Below the pieces are notes generated by a model, which saw only the letters and a list, made by a program, of their open reading frames with translations, was not told the origin of the DNA and searched no databases. Position numbers and translations under genes: made by a program. From Serratia quinivorans (GTDB lineage Bacteria > Pseudomonadota > Gammaproteobacteria > Enterobacterales > Enterobacteriaceae), in assembly GCA_900457075.1 (NCBI GenBank), contig UGYN01000002.1:4650001-4714000 (forward strand): a stretch of 64,000 bases of DNA. Reading direction: 5' to 3'. Below are positions 10,689 to 19,642 of the stretch, piece by piece. The stretch's first letter is position 1, and each line of letters starts with the position of its first letter.

Positions 10689-12077
10689 ATGTCGCAATCT
10701 GCAACGTCATTATCAAAACAAACAGGCGCGGTTATTCAGGACTGGCAGCCTGAGGATGCCGCATTCTGGCAACAACGCGGCCAACGTATCGCCAACCGCA
10801 ACCTGTGGATTTCCATTCCTTGCCTGTTATTGGCTTTCTGCGTCTGGATGCTGTTTAGCGCGGTGGCGGTCAATTTGAATAAGGTTGGCTTTAATTTCAC
10901 CACCGATCAGCTGTTTATGCTCACCGCGTTACCTTCCGTTTCTGGCGCTATCCTGCGTGTGCCTTATTCCTTTGTGATCCCGATATTCGGCGGCCGTCGC
11001 TGGACGGCGATCAGCACCTGCCTGCTGCTGGTACCCTGCCTGTGGCTGGGGTTTGCGGTGCAGGACGCGACCACGCCATATAGCGTGTTTGTGATTATCT
11101 CTTTACTGTGTGGTTTTGCCGGGGCCAACTTTGCCTCCAGCATGGCCAATATCAGCTTCTTCTTTCCAAAGGCCAGACAGGGCGGTGCGCTGGGTCTGAA
11201 TGGCGGCCTGGGCAACCTGGGCGTTAGCGTGATGCAGTTGGTGGCTCCACTGGCCATCTCTGTTGCCATATTTGGCGCCTTTGGTGGTACCGGTCAGGTA
11301 CAGGCTGATGGCAGCTCACTGTGGCTGGAGAACGCCGCCTGGATTTGGGTACCTTTCCTGCTGGTCGGTACGCTGGCGGCCTGGTTCGGTATGAACGATC
11401 TGGCGGCCTCCAAAGCGTCGCTGCGTCAGCAACTACCGGTACTCAAACGCGGTCACCTGTGGGTGTTGAGCCTGCTGTACCTCGCCACCTTTGGTTCCTT
11501 TATCGGTTTTTCCGCCGGTTTTGCCATGCTGTCCAAAACTCAGTTCCCGGACGTGGTGATTTTGCATTATGCCTTCTTCGGTCCGTTCCTCGGCGCTCTG
11601 GCACGGCCGGTGGGCGGGGCGCTGTCGGATCGCTTCGGCGGCATTCGCGTAACGCTGATTAACTTTGTGCTGATGGCCGTGTTTGCTGCCTTGCTGTTCC
11701 TGACTTTACCGGGAGCAGGGCATACGGGCTCGTTTATCGCATTTTATAGCGTCTTTATGCTGCTGTTCCTCACTGCGGGATTGGGCAGTGGTTCCACCTT
11801 CCAGATGATTGCCGTGATCTTCCGTAAAATTACCGTAGATCGGGTTAAGGCCAGCGGCGGCAGTGACGAAAGCGCTCAACGCGAAGCGGTTACCGATTCC
11901 GCGGCCGCCCTGGGCTTCATCTCGGCGATCGGGGCCGCAGGCGGCTTCTTTATCCCAAAAGCCTTTGGCACTTCCCTGGCGTTGACTGGCTCACCGGCAG
12001 GGGCGATGAAAATCTTCCTGGTGTTCTACGTGGTCTGTGTGCTGGTCACCTGGGTCGTCTACGGCCGTAAAAAATAG
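10689..12077 (+). CDS. narK: Nitrate/nitrite transporter NarK
   Basis: Inner-membrane nitrate/nitrite antiporter of the major facilitator superfamily, 462 residues with about 12 membrane segments. It is very similar to E. coli NarK throughout, including both nitrate-signature stretches GFAGANFASSMANISFFFP and FLTAGLGSGSTFQMIAVIF. The start ATG at 10689 aligns with the E. coli N-terminus (TGAVIxDWxPEDxAFWQQRG); a GTG at 10674 would add five residues. It feeds nitrate to the NarGHI enzyme. In E. coli narGHJI follows directly, but here it lies 18 kb downstream. Confidence 0.97.
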   Translation: MSQSATSLSKQTGAVIQDWQPEDAAFWQQRGQRIANRNLWISIPCLLLAFCVWMLFSAVAVNLNKVGFNFTTDQLFMLTALPSVSGAILRVPYSFVIPIFGGRRWTAISTCLLLVPCLWLGFAVQDATTPYSVFVIISLLCGFAGANFASSMANISFFFPKARQGGALGLNGGLGNLGVSVMQLVAPLAISVAIFGAFGGTGQVQADGSSLWLENAAWIWVPFLLVGTLAAWFGMNDLAASKASLRQQLPVLKRGHLWVLSLLYLATFGSFIGFSAGFAMLSKTQFPDVVILHYAFFGPFLGALARPVGGALSDRFGGIRVTLINFVLMAVFAALLFLTLPGAGHTGSFIAFYSVFMLLFLTAGLGSGSTFQMIAVIFRKITVDRVKASGGSDESAQREAVTDSAAALGFISAIGAAGGFFIPKAFGTSLALTGSPAGAMKIFLVFYVVCVLVTWVVYGRKK

Positions 12078-12090
12078 TTCACATATCCCC

Positions 12091-12120
12091 AGTTCCTCCC
12101 CGGCAGGGGAGGAGCTATTT
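12091..12120 (+). terminator. Putative terminator of narK
   Basis: TCCTCCCC at 12094-12101 and GGGGAGGA at 12106-12113 form a perfect 8-bp stem with a GGCA loop, extendable through a T-G and two further pairs. It lies 17 bases after the narK stop and is followed by a T-rich tract (ATTTCCCTTCTTT) rather than a clean U-run, so efficiency is uncertain. It would separate narK from everything downstream. Confidence 0.65.
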
Positions 12121-12688
12121 CCCTTCTTTGCCATGTGAAGTTTTACTCCCTCAGTGAAATCCCTGTCGCTCTAGGTAATATTCTTATTACCGCTCACCAA
12201 TTTTCCCTTTGTTTATAGGCATCTCTCTCAAATTGCGTTTTTCACTTTAGATAGACGGTTTTTTTTTCTGTTGGTTATTTTTCATTTCCCAGTCGAATTT
12301 CTTACTAAAATAAAACACTGTGAATGACCCATAGCATGGTAATAATTTTGTTTTTTCCGTTATTCGAGAATCATCCCATCAAGTTAACAATAGTCCTTTG
12401 TAATTTGGTGCTATATTTTAACCTGGTGCCCTGTGAAGGATTAAATCAGACAACTCTCATTCTGTTTTGACAGGCTTTTTGTAGGCTATCTGGCAATCGG
12501 ATTAGGTGGAAAAACAGGTGATATTCTTCAAGGGCAGGGTAGGATTTCACAATTTCACTTAGCTAACAAACTGATAACATAATTATATTTTGATTTAAAA
12601 ACAGCGTGTTGGCTGTATTTTATTGCCGGTAAGCATGATGAGAAACCATGTTGCCAACAGGGAAATAATGACATTCAAACAATCATAA

Positions 12689-12704
12689 CCTCCATTTGAG
12701 GAGG
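12689..12704 (+). promoter_or_regulatory. Hairpin masking a strong Shine-Dalgarno
   Basis: CCTCC at 12689-12693 can pair with GGAGG at 12700-12704 across a 6-base loop. The right arm is the Shine-Dalgarno of a 17-codon open frame starting at 12715. Such an arrangement could block translation until the helix melts, as in RNA thermometers or attenuators. This is structural inference only. Confidence 0.3.
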
Positions 12705-12714
12705 GATGTAAAAA

Positions 12715-12768
12715 ATGAAATCAGCAAATTTTTATAAAAATAAATATCTGATGAATGCAACCTGTTGA
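12715..12768 (+). CDS. Possible 17-residue leader peptide
   Basis: This is an ATG-initiated frame of 17 codons (MKSANFYKNKYLMNATC) ending at TGA 12766-12768, preceded at 9 bases by a GGAGGG sequence. It is 78 bases upstream of the regulator start. The strong Shine-Dalgarno is the only real evidence. It may be a regulatory leader or chance. Confidence 0.25.
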   Translation: MKSANFYKNKYLMNATC

Positions 12769-12846
12769 GTTTACATTTAATTTCTTGAACATTTTTTCAT
12801 ATTTCTATACAAAGTGTGCAGGACAGGCACGCTAAGGAAATTAAAA

Positions 12847-13746
12847 GTGAATCTTGATAAAAGAATAAAGATTAGGAATCTAGATGTTCTGACACCGTCC
12901 AGGGAAAAGTTTCGCCTACGTTGGAAGGAGTATCAGATACTTTCACTTCTTGTCGCCAGATCCCCAGAACTGGTTAGCCGTACGGAAATTATAGAAAACA
13001 TATGGAAAGGAACTTATTGTTCAGATTCAACGATAAATCAAACAATTAAATCTATTCGTCAAAAAATAGGTGATGCTGAGCATACACTTATCAGAACCAT
13101 TCCTCGCCTGGGCTATAAGGTGGAAAACAAGGCGGTTTTTCACTTTATTTCTGAAGAGGATGAATACGTCGCCGATGAAATATGGAATATCGAAAGCGAT
13201 GCCAATAAAGATATTCAAGCGGAACTTTCTGAAAGTGACAATAAAGATGATGAAATTATTACTGAGGAAATAGAACGGCCGGAGGAAGTGGTTGCTCCGG
13301 TTTCTTCGTCTGTCACGCCCGCAGCGCTTAAAAATACGGCAATAAGAAACAAAGCTTCGGCCTCAGCGGGTTTTTTCTCAGTTCCTGCCATTCGCGTGGT
13401 GAAATACCTGTCGGTATTCGTGTCATTGCTGGTCATTTCACATTTTTCATATGTGCTGGGGAACCAAACTCGTCCGCCAATTATCAATGATATTCAAAAC
13501 AATACCCGCGTGGTACTCACTCTGACGCTGAATAATCCTTTGGCCAAGGGGCCGCAAAGCCTGCTTTGTCTGTATCAGGGTGAAAACCTGGAGCAGGCGA
13601 CCATTGAGTGTGTTGACCCCAAGCAGGGGAAGTTTAAACAGCCGGTGAAATACGATACTTCAGATGCACAGGGAGTGGGTAAGATTAATCTTATATTGCC
13701 GGGTAAAACCATGGAATATCAAGTTGCTTACGATGTTAAAAATTAG
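12847..13746 (+). CDS. ToxR/CadC-like membrane-bound winged-helix regulator
   Basis: This is a one-component transmembrane regulator of 299 residues from the GTG at 12847, which follows AAGGAAA at good spacing; an earlier GTG at 12814 lacks this. The N-terminal OmpR-type winged helix (residues about 1-95) has LRWKEYQILSLLVARSPELVSR, WKGTYCSDSTINQTIKSIRQKIG and IRTIPRLGYKV. An acidic linker (about 105-155) precedes a single membrane segment near VVKYLSVFVSLLVISHFSYVL (about residue 190-210), leaving a periplasmic C-terminal domain of about 85 residues with two cysteines. Codon use is AT-rich, unlike its neighbours. Its position suggests control of the adjacent polysaccharide genes, which is inference. 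Confidence 0.8.
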   Translation: MNLDKRIKIRNLDVLTPSREKFRLRWKEYQILSLLVARSPELVSRTEIIENIWKGTYCSDSTINQTIKSIRQKIGDAEHTLIRTIPRLGYKVENKAVFHFISEEDEYVADEIWNIESDANKDIQAELSESDNKDDEIITEEIERPEEVVAPVSSSVTPAALKNTAIRNKASASAGFFSVPAIRVVKYLSVFVSLLVISHFSYVLGNQTRPPIINDIQNNTRVVLTLTLNNPLAKGPQSLLCLYQGENLEQATIECVDPKQGKFKQPVKYDTSDAQGVGKINLILPGKTMEYQVAYDVKN

Positions 13747-13927
13747 CACCAGATGATATTTCACCTTTGTCGATAATTTTACATTCGGCTAATATTTTTA
13801 TTTCATTATTTGTTATTTGAAAGCCCGCTCTGTTTTGTCCAGTCTGGTTTCCATGTTCTAACGCCAATTAGCGTCCTGCCTCATGGTGCGGTAGGGAATA
13901 ATGGGAAACCGGATTGAGTGACAAATT

Positions 13928-14884
13928 ATGGATAAGCGTAAAGTAGCTATCATCGGGGGTTCCGGCTTTATCGGGACGCGTTTGGTTAAACGTCTGAGTG
14001 CGCGTAACGACCTGCTGTTGACCATCGTGGATAAAAAGCAGAGTGAGCATTTTCCTGAACTCTATCAGTTTGGCGATGTAACCCAGCCCGAAACCCTGCG
14101 GCAGGCGCTGGCGGGTTGTGACGCCGTGATTAATCTTGCGGCCGAGCACCAGGATAACGTCGATCCTGTCTCACTGTATTATCAGGTTAACGTTGATGGT
14201 GCGCGCAATGTTTGCATGACGGCCTCGGCGCTGAATATCCAACAAATTATCTTTACTTCCTCAGTGGCGGTATACGGCTTCGTGACTCAGGAAACCGGTG
14301 AGGAAGGGCTTTTTGAACCCTTTAACCATTACGGTAAATCCAAGCTGGAGGCCGAGTATGTTTACGAAGCCTGGCGCAAAGCCGATGCTGGCAACAAATT
14401 AACCATCATCCGCCCAACGGTGGTGTTTGGTGAAAATAATCGTGGCAACGTCTATAACCTGTTCCGGCAAATCGCCAGCGGCCGATTCGTGATGATTGGC
14501 AGCGGTAATAATATGAAGTCTATGGCTTACGTGGAAAATATTGCCGCCAGACTGGAGCATGCGTTGGATCAGCAGGCAACCTACCAGGTCAGCAATTATG
14601 TTGATAAGCCCGACTTCACCATGAATCAACTGGTCGACGTTATTTCTTCTTCATTAGGAAAAAGTAATAAGACTATTCGCATTCCCTATTTATTTGGTCT
14701 CTGTGGCGCAACGGCATTGGATGTGGTGAGCAAAATAAGTCACCGTAAATTCCCAATTAGCCGCGTGCGAGTGCAAAAATTCTGCGCCAGAACGCAATTT
14801 AAAAGCAATGTGCAAAATGATTTCGTGGCGCCGGTCGATCTTAATTTGGCAATCGAAAAAACAATTAAACACGAGTTTTCCTAG
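13928..14884 (+). CDS. NAD-dependent epimerase/dehydratase (nucleotide-sugar type)
   Basis: Extended short-chain dehydrogenase of 318 residues, probably acting on a nucleotide-activated sugar. The Rossmann motif is GGSGFIG (residues 10-16), the active site has TSSVAVYG (about 115) and YGKSK (about 137-141), and IIRPTVVFGENNRG (about 160) is typical of the UDP-sugar epimerase group. The exact reaction cannot be read from the sequence. It lies upstream of the JUMPstart element, so it is probably transcribed apart from the main operon. Confidence 0.8.
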   Translation: MDKRKVAIIGGSGFIGTRLVKRLSARNDLLLTIVDKKQSEHFPELYQFGDVTQPETLRQALAGCDAVINLAAEHQDNVDPVSLYYQVNVDGARNVCMTASALNIQQIIFTSSVAVYGFVTQETGEEGLFEPFNHYGKSKLEAEYVYEAWRKADAGNKLTIIRPTVVFGENNRGNVYNLFRQIASGRFVMIGSGNNMKSMAYVENIAARLEHALDQQATYQVSNYVDKPDFTMNQLVDVISSSLGKSNKTIRIPYLFGLCGATALDVVSKISHRKFPISRVRVQKFCARTQFKSNVQNDFVAPVDLNLAIEKTIKHEFS

Positions 14885-14964
14885 AGATAACTTTTTCTAA
14901 AACCAGGGCTGTTTATTTTTCGTCGATGACAACCGGATAAATCTGTAATTAACAGGATTAACTC

Positions 14965-15027
14965 ATGCTGACTTATATCCTGGCAATATCAATTTTGTTT
15001 TTGTTAATAGCGCATTGGGAGCTGTAA
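14965..15027 (+). CDS. Possible 20-residue single-pass membrane peptide
   Basis: This frame encodes MLTYILAISILFLLIAHWEL, almost entirely one hydrophobic helix, with an AGGA Shine-Dalgarno about 9 bases before the ATG. Its last codons run into the JUMPstart region, so it would be the first frame on the exopolysaccharide transcript. Small hydrophobic peptides of this kind exist in enterobacteria, but this one is judged only from its composition and position. Confidence 0.4.
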   Translation: MLTYILAISILFLLIAHWEL

Positions 15028-15045
15028 CTCAAGGGCGGTAGCGTG
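15016..15045 (+). promoter_or_regulatory. JUMPstart element with ops site (RfaH recruitment)
   Basis: GGCGGTAGCGTG at 15034-15045 is the exact ops core, preceded by GAGCTGTAACTCAAG, which resembles the upstream JUMPstart consensus. Such elements sit in the 5' leaders of long capsule, O-antigen and exopolysaccharide operons and load the antiterminator RfaH. Here it lies 20 bases before the first large gene of a roughly 14.7-kb operon, so RfaH control is very likely. Confidence 0.92.
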
Positions 15046-15064
15046 CTTATTCGCTGGAGGAACC

Positions 15065-16114
15065 ATGTTATATCAACTGAGTGTGATATTTATTTTGGCG
15101 CTGATGCTGGTAGTTATTGCCCGCCGCGCTGCGCTGGCGGTGGGGTTAGTGGATAAACCCAATGCCCGTAAGCGCCATCAGGGGCATGTACCGCTGGTCG
15201 GTGGCATTGCTATCTACCTGATCATGACGCTGGTGACTTTCTGGCAACCGGACTGGTTGCCGCACAGTACCACCTATTTGTTGTGCGTCACCGCATTAGT
15301 GATGCTGGGGGTGCTTGATGACCGTTTTGATCTGCCGGTGGCGCCGCGCGTCATTGTGCAGGGAGGGATCGCGCTGGCGATGATGCTGGCGGCAGGGATG
15401 CAACTCTCTTCATTGGGGTTCCTGTGGGGCCACCAGGAGCTGTTGCTGGGTTATGCGGCGTTGCTGATCACCCCGTTGGCGGTATGGGGGGCGATCAACG
15501 CCTATAACATGGTTGACGGTATCGACGGTCAGCTTGGCGCACTGTCCTGTGTCACCTTTATGGCGTTGGCCATTTTGTTCGGGCTGGCCGGGCATGAGGC
15601 TCAGGCCTTGTGGTGCCTGAGCCTGATAGCGGCCCTGGTGGCCTACCTGCTGTTCAACCTCAGCGTATTCGGTGCGCGTAACAAGATTTTCATGGGTGAT
15701 GCCGGCAGCATGGTGATTGGTTTCAGCGTGTTGTGGTTGCTGATTGTCGCCACCCAGGGTGCGGACGCGGTCATACGACCGGTGACCGCACTGTGGTTAA
15801 TCGCCATCCCGCTGATGGATATGGTGACCGTGATGGTACGCCGTTTAATGCGTCGCCAGAGCCCTTTCAAGGCAGGACGCGATCACCTGCATCACATTCT
15901 GATGCGCCGCGGCCTCAATGCGCGCCAGGCGCTGGGGATGAGCTGCATGTTGGCGGTCACTCTGGCCTGTGTCGGCATCTGTAGTGAAGTGCTGCAGACA
16001 CCGGACCACCTGATGCTGCTGGCCTTTGTATTTTGTTTCTTCGGTTATTTTGCCCTGTTGCGCGAACCGCGCCAGGCAAGCATTTTTACTGATAATCCTA
16101 CCGCCGATCGTTAA
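15065..16114 (+). CDS. WecA-like undecaprenyl-phosphate sugar-1-phosphate transferase
   Basis: Polytopic inner-membrane enzyme of 349 residues that starts polysaccharide repeat synthesis by loading a sugar-1-phosphate, commonly HexNAc-1-P, onto undecaprenyl phosphate. Family motifs are DKPNARKRHQGHVPLVGG (about residues 32-49), the metal-binding LGVLDDRFDLP (about 84-94), AYNMVDGIDGQLG (about 148-160), FMGDAGSMVIGF (about 203-214) and GRDHLHHILMRRG (about 268-280). It is first in the exopolysaccharide operon after the JUMPstart. A GGAGG lies just before the ATG. It is probably distinct from the enterobacterial common antigen wecA. Confidence 0.9.
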   Translation: MLYQLSVIFILALMLVVIARRAALAVGLVDKPNARKRHQGHVPLVGGIAIYLIMTLVTFWQPDWLPHSTTYLLCVTALVMLGVLDDRFDLPVAPRVIVQGGIALAMMLAAGMQLSSLGFLWGHQELLLGYAALLITPLAVWGAINAYNMVDGIDGQLGALSCVTFMALAILFGLAGHEAQALWCLSLIAALVAYLLFNLSVFGARNKIFMGDAGSMVIGFSVLWLLIVATQGADAVIRPVTALWLIAIPLMDMVTVMVRRLMRRQSPFKAGRDHLHHILMRRGLNARQALGMSCMLAVTLACVGICSEVLQTPDHLMLLAFVFCFFGYFALLREPRQASIFTDNPTADR

Positions 16115-16140
16115 CCCCCAACGTGGCTCTGACCAAGCCC

Positions 16141-16213
16141 GTTATTAGGGAGAGCGTGCCGAAGGGGTCGTAGCGGCTTGTCCGCCGGAGCGCCCCTCGG
16201 TGCGCTAGGCCCG
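16141..16213 (+). repeat. Dispersed repeat, short copy
   Basis: A 73-base segment beginning GTTATTAGGGAGAGCGTGCC and ending with GCGCTAGGCCCGGGTATCTCAG recurs in the same orientation at 29793-29947. Outer parts of 47 and 31 bases match except for one base; the middle here is only GAGCG, against about 77 bases in the other copy. It lies between the WecA-like and wza genes and probably forms hairpins. Confidence 0.85.
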
Positions 16214-16291
16214 GGTATCTCAGTTCTTAAAGACAACTTTGTCATTCATCTGACGGGCCGCAATGGTGGCCCGTTTTCTCACGGTACCGTT

Positions 16292-17425
16292 ATGAACCTT
16301 CATTTGCCTCATTGGATGCCACTGGTGCTGTCCAGCGTTTTGCTCAGCGGTTGCACTGCCTTTCCGGGGTCGCACCTGCCCACCCATGGCAAAGACGTCG
16401 TGACTCAGCAGGACGAAGACTTCGATTTGAACAAGCAGGTCCAGGTGTATCGCGTTACGCCGCTGCTACTGCAGAAAATGCGCCGGGTAGAGCCGGTGGC
16501 GCGGCCCAATCTGGCGCTGGACCAGCGTCTGCAAGGTTATCAGTACCGTATTGGTATCGGCGATGTGCTTAACGTTACCGTTTGGGATCACCCCGAATTG
16601 ACCACCCCGGCGGGGCAGTACCGCAGCGCCAGCGACACCGGCAACTGGGTGCATGCCGACGGCTCGATCTTCTACCCCTACATCGGCCGGGTGAAGGTAG
16701 CAGGTAAAACCGTCAGCGAAGTGCGCAACCAGATCGCCGGCCGGTTGGCGACCTATGTGGAAAGTCCACAGGTCGACGTCAGCATTGCCGCCTTCCGTTC
16801 GCAAAAAGTCTATGTGACCGGCGAAGTGAAAACCTCCGGGCAGCAGGCGGTGACCAACGTGCCGCTGACCATTCTTGATGCGATCAATGCCGCCGGTGGT
16901 CTGACCGATAACGCCGACTGGCGCAACGTGGTGCTGACGCATCAGGGCAAAGAGCAGCCGATTTCCCTGCAGGCGCTGATGCAGCGTGGCGATATCAGCC
17001 AGAACCACCTGCTGGAGCCGGGTGACATCCTGTATGTGCCGCGCAACGACGAACTGAAAGTCTTTGTGATGGGTGAGGTCGGCAAGCAGTCGACGCTGAA
17101 AATGGACCGCAGTGGAATGACGCTGACCGAGGCACTGGGCAGCTCCGAAGGCATCAGCCAAACGGTGGCCGACGCCACCGGCGTATTCGTGATCCGCCCT
17201 AATGGCGGCAAACAGCCACAGCGGCTGGCGTCGCTGTACCAGTTCGACCTGTCTGATGCCTCCGCGCTGGCGATGGGCACCGAATTCCAGTTGGAACCTT
17301 ACGACGTGGTGTACGTCACTGCGGCGCCGATCGCGCGCTGGAACCGTTTGATCAGCCAGTTGGCACCGACCATTTCCAGCTTTAACGACCTTAGCGAGGC
17401 CACGTTGCGGGTCCGTAATTGGTAA
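16292..17425 (+). CDS. wza: Polysaccharide export outer-membrane lipoprotein (Wza-like)
   Basis: This 377-residue lipoprotein forms the outer-membrane channel for exopolysaccharide export. The signal peptide [21 protein letters not shown] ends at a lipobox (LLSGC, cysteine 21). The poly-export domain starts near residue 85 ([19 protein letters not shown]), followed by two SLBB domains (about 170-240 and 255-335) with [15 protein letters not shown] and [19 protein letters not shown]. The start ATG at 16292 gives the lipoprotein signal; the frame is open from 16178, but that part is the repeat. It works with the Wzc-like kinase downstream. Confidence 0.92.
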   Translation: MNLHLPHWMPLVLSSVLLSGCTAFPGSHLPTHGKDVVTQQDEDFDLNKQVQVYRVTPLLLQKMRRVEPVARPNLALDQRLQGYQYRIGIGDVLNVTVWDHPELTTPAGQYRSASDTGNWVHADGSIFYPYIGRVKVAGKTVSEVRNQIAGRLATYVESPQVDVSIAAFRSQKVYVTGEVKTSGQQAVTNVPLTILDAINAAGGLTDNADWRNVVLTHQGKEQPISLQALMQRGDISQNHLLEPGDILYVPRNDELKVFVMGEVGKQSTLKMDRSGMTLTEALGSSEGISQTVADATGVFVIRPNGGKQPQRLASLYQFDLSDASALAMGTEFQLEPYDVVYVTAAPIARWNRLISQLAPTISSFNDLSEATLRVRNW

Positions 17426-17453
17426 ACCCGTAACGGTGACTTAAGGAATACTG

Positions 17454-19638
17454 ATGATGAAGAACAACGCATTGCCGATTGTGATGGCTGAACAGGACGA
17501 CAAACTGGAGTGGGAGCGCCTGATTGGCCCGCTGTGGGATAACCGCTGGCGCATTCTGCTGGTGACCGGCGTCGCCGGTATTCTGGGCTGCGCTTATGCA
17601 CTGATGGCGACGCCAATCTATCAGGCCACGGCCCTGGTACAGGTGGAAAAGCAGCTCTCGGGCGATTCATTGCTGCGTGAAACGCTGGACAGCTCTATTG
17701 GCGGCTCCATCGGGCAGAACTCGGCGACACAGGACGAAGTTTCGCTGGCGAAATCGCGCTACGTGATTGGCAAAACCGTCGACGATCTTGGTCTGACTGT
17801 GCGTATCAGCCCGGATTACTTCCCGCTGCTTGGCAAGGGCATTGCCCGCCTGAGCGGTGAAACGCCGCCGCTGTTGAACATCTCCGGCATGAAGGTGCCG
17901 GCGGTCATGCAGGGCCAGGAACTGACCCTGACCGCAGAAGATCAACAGCGTTTCAGCCTGAGCCATGACGGCAAAAAATTGTTCAGCGGCAGCGTGGGGC
18001 AAGCCCTGCAGCAGGGCGGTTGGGCAATCAATGTGACCGCACTGGAGGCCTTGCCGGGCACGACTTTCACTATAGTTAACGTGCCGCGCCAGAAAGCGGT
18101 GGATGACCTGCGCAATATGCTTGACGTTGCCCCCGGCGGCAAGGAAAGCGGCATCATGACCTTCAGCCTGGCGGGGGGAAGATCCGCAGCGTGCAGAGGC
18201 GGTGCTCAAAAGCATCACCGACAACTATTTGCAACAGAACGTGGATCGAAAAACCGAGGAGGCGCAGCGCATGCTGGCCTTCCTGCACGAGCAGTTACCT
18301 CGTACTCAGAGCTCGCTCAACAACGCCGAAAATCAGCTTAATCAGTTCCGTCAGCAAAACGACTCGGTGGATTTGTCACTCGAGGCCAAATCGGTGCTGG
18401 ATACCCAGGTTCAGCTTGAAGGCCAGTTGAATGAGCTGACCTTCAAAGAGGCGGAAATCTCCAAGCTTTATACCCGTGTGCATCCGGCCTATCGGGCGCT
18501 GTTGGAAAAACGCGCCACGCTGGAAGCGGAAAAAGCCCGCCTTGGCAAGCAGGTACAAAGCCTGCCGAAAACTCAGCAGGAAATTCTGCGCTTAACCCGC
18601 GACGTGCAGGTGGACCAGCAGGTCTATATGCAACTGATGAACAAACAGCAGGAGTTGAGCATCAGTAAGGCCGGCACGGTGGGCAATATCCGCATTATCG
18701 ATGAGGCGGAAACCGGTCTGCGCCCGGTGCAGCCGCAAAAGGCGATGATTGTGTTGTTTGCGCTGCTGATGGGGGGCGTACTGTCAGCCTCGGTGGTGGT
18801 GTTGCGCGCCGCGCTTCATCGCGGCATCGGTGACACCGATACGCTGGAAAAACGCGGTATCAGCGTGTACGCCACGGTGCCGCTGTCGCCATGGCAGCAA
18901 AAGCGCAACCGCGCTCAGCAGCAACTGCTGACTAAACACGGCAGCGGTAAACTGCCGATATTGGCGCAGGAGGAACCGGAAGATTTGTCTGTTGAGGCGA
19001 TCCGCAGCCTGCGCACCAGCCTGCACTTCGCCATGATGGAGGCCAAAAACAACATTCTGATGGTCTCGGGCGCCAGCCCCGCCAGCGGCAAAAGCTTTAC
19101 CAGTACCAACCTGGCGGTGGTGATCGCTCAGGCCGGTCAGCGGGTGTTGTTGATCGACGCCGATATGCGCAAAGGCTTTTTGCACCGCTGGTTGAACAAC
19201 AGCGCCAAGGCCGGTCTTTCAGACATGCTTTCCGGACTGATCGCACCCGACCAGGCGGTGAAGAAAACCGATATCGCCAATCTGGACTTTGTGCCGCGCG
19301 GCCAGGTGCCACCGAATCCGTCTGAACTGCTGATGCATCAGCGCTTTGCCGACTTCCTGCGCTGGGCGGGGCAAAATTACGATCTGGTGCTGATCGATAC
19401 GCCGCCGGTACTGGCGGTAACCGACGCCGCCATCGTTGGCCATCATGCTGGTACGGCGCTGATGGTGGTGCGTTTTGAGGTTAACACCGTCAGACAGATT
19501 GAAACCAGTATCCGTCGCTTCGAGCAGAACGGCGTGACGATTAAAGGGGTGATCCTCAACGGCATGGTGAAGAAAACCGCCACCGATGCCGGTTACTATG
19601 CTTTTGCTTACCCCAGCCACCAGGAAAAGGTTCAGTAA
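17454..19638 (+). CDS. wzc: Tyrosine autokinase/chain-length regulator Wzc-like (one frameshift)
   Basis: Inner-membrane polysaccharide co-polymerase with a cytoplasmic BY-kinase, about 727 residues after correction. An N-terminal Wzz domain with a membrane segment at about 25-47 leads to a coiled coil (about 260-380), a second membrane segment (about 425-445) and the kinase with Walker A GASPASGKS (about 540), Walker A' LLIDADMRK and Walker B LVLIDTPPVL. The C-terminal tyrosine cluster is short (GYYAFAY). The frame breaks at the six-G run 18173-18178; removing one G joins LAG to EDPQRAEAVL. No Wzb-type phosphatase gene is seen in the operon, which is unusual. Confidence 0.9.
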
Positions 19639-19642
19639 CCGC

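Larger units (their letters stand above)
12121..12846. other. Long AT-rich intergenic region before the ToxR-like regulator
   Basis: About 725 bases, much more AT-rich than the flanking nar genes, with no sizeable gene. It holds a 7-bp inverted repeat with a 39-base loop (TGTTGGC 12607-12613, GCCAACA 12653-12659) and a small hairpin-covered open frame described separately. Its composition, shared with the next gene, suggests foreign origin. Confidence 0.5.
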
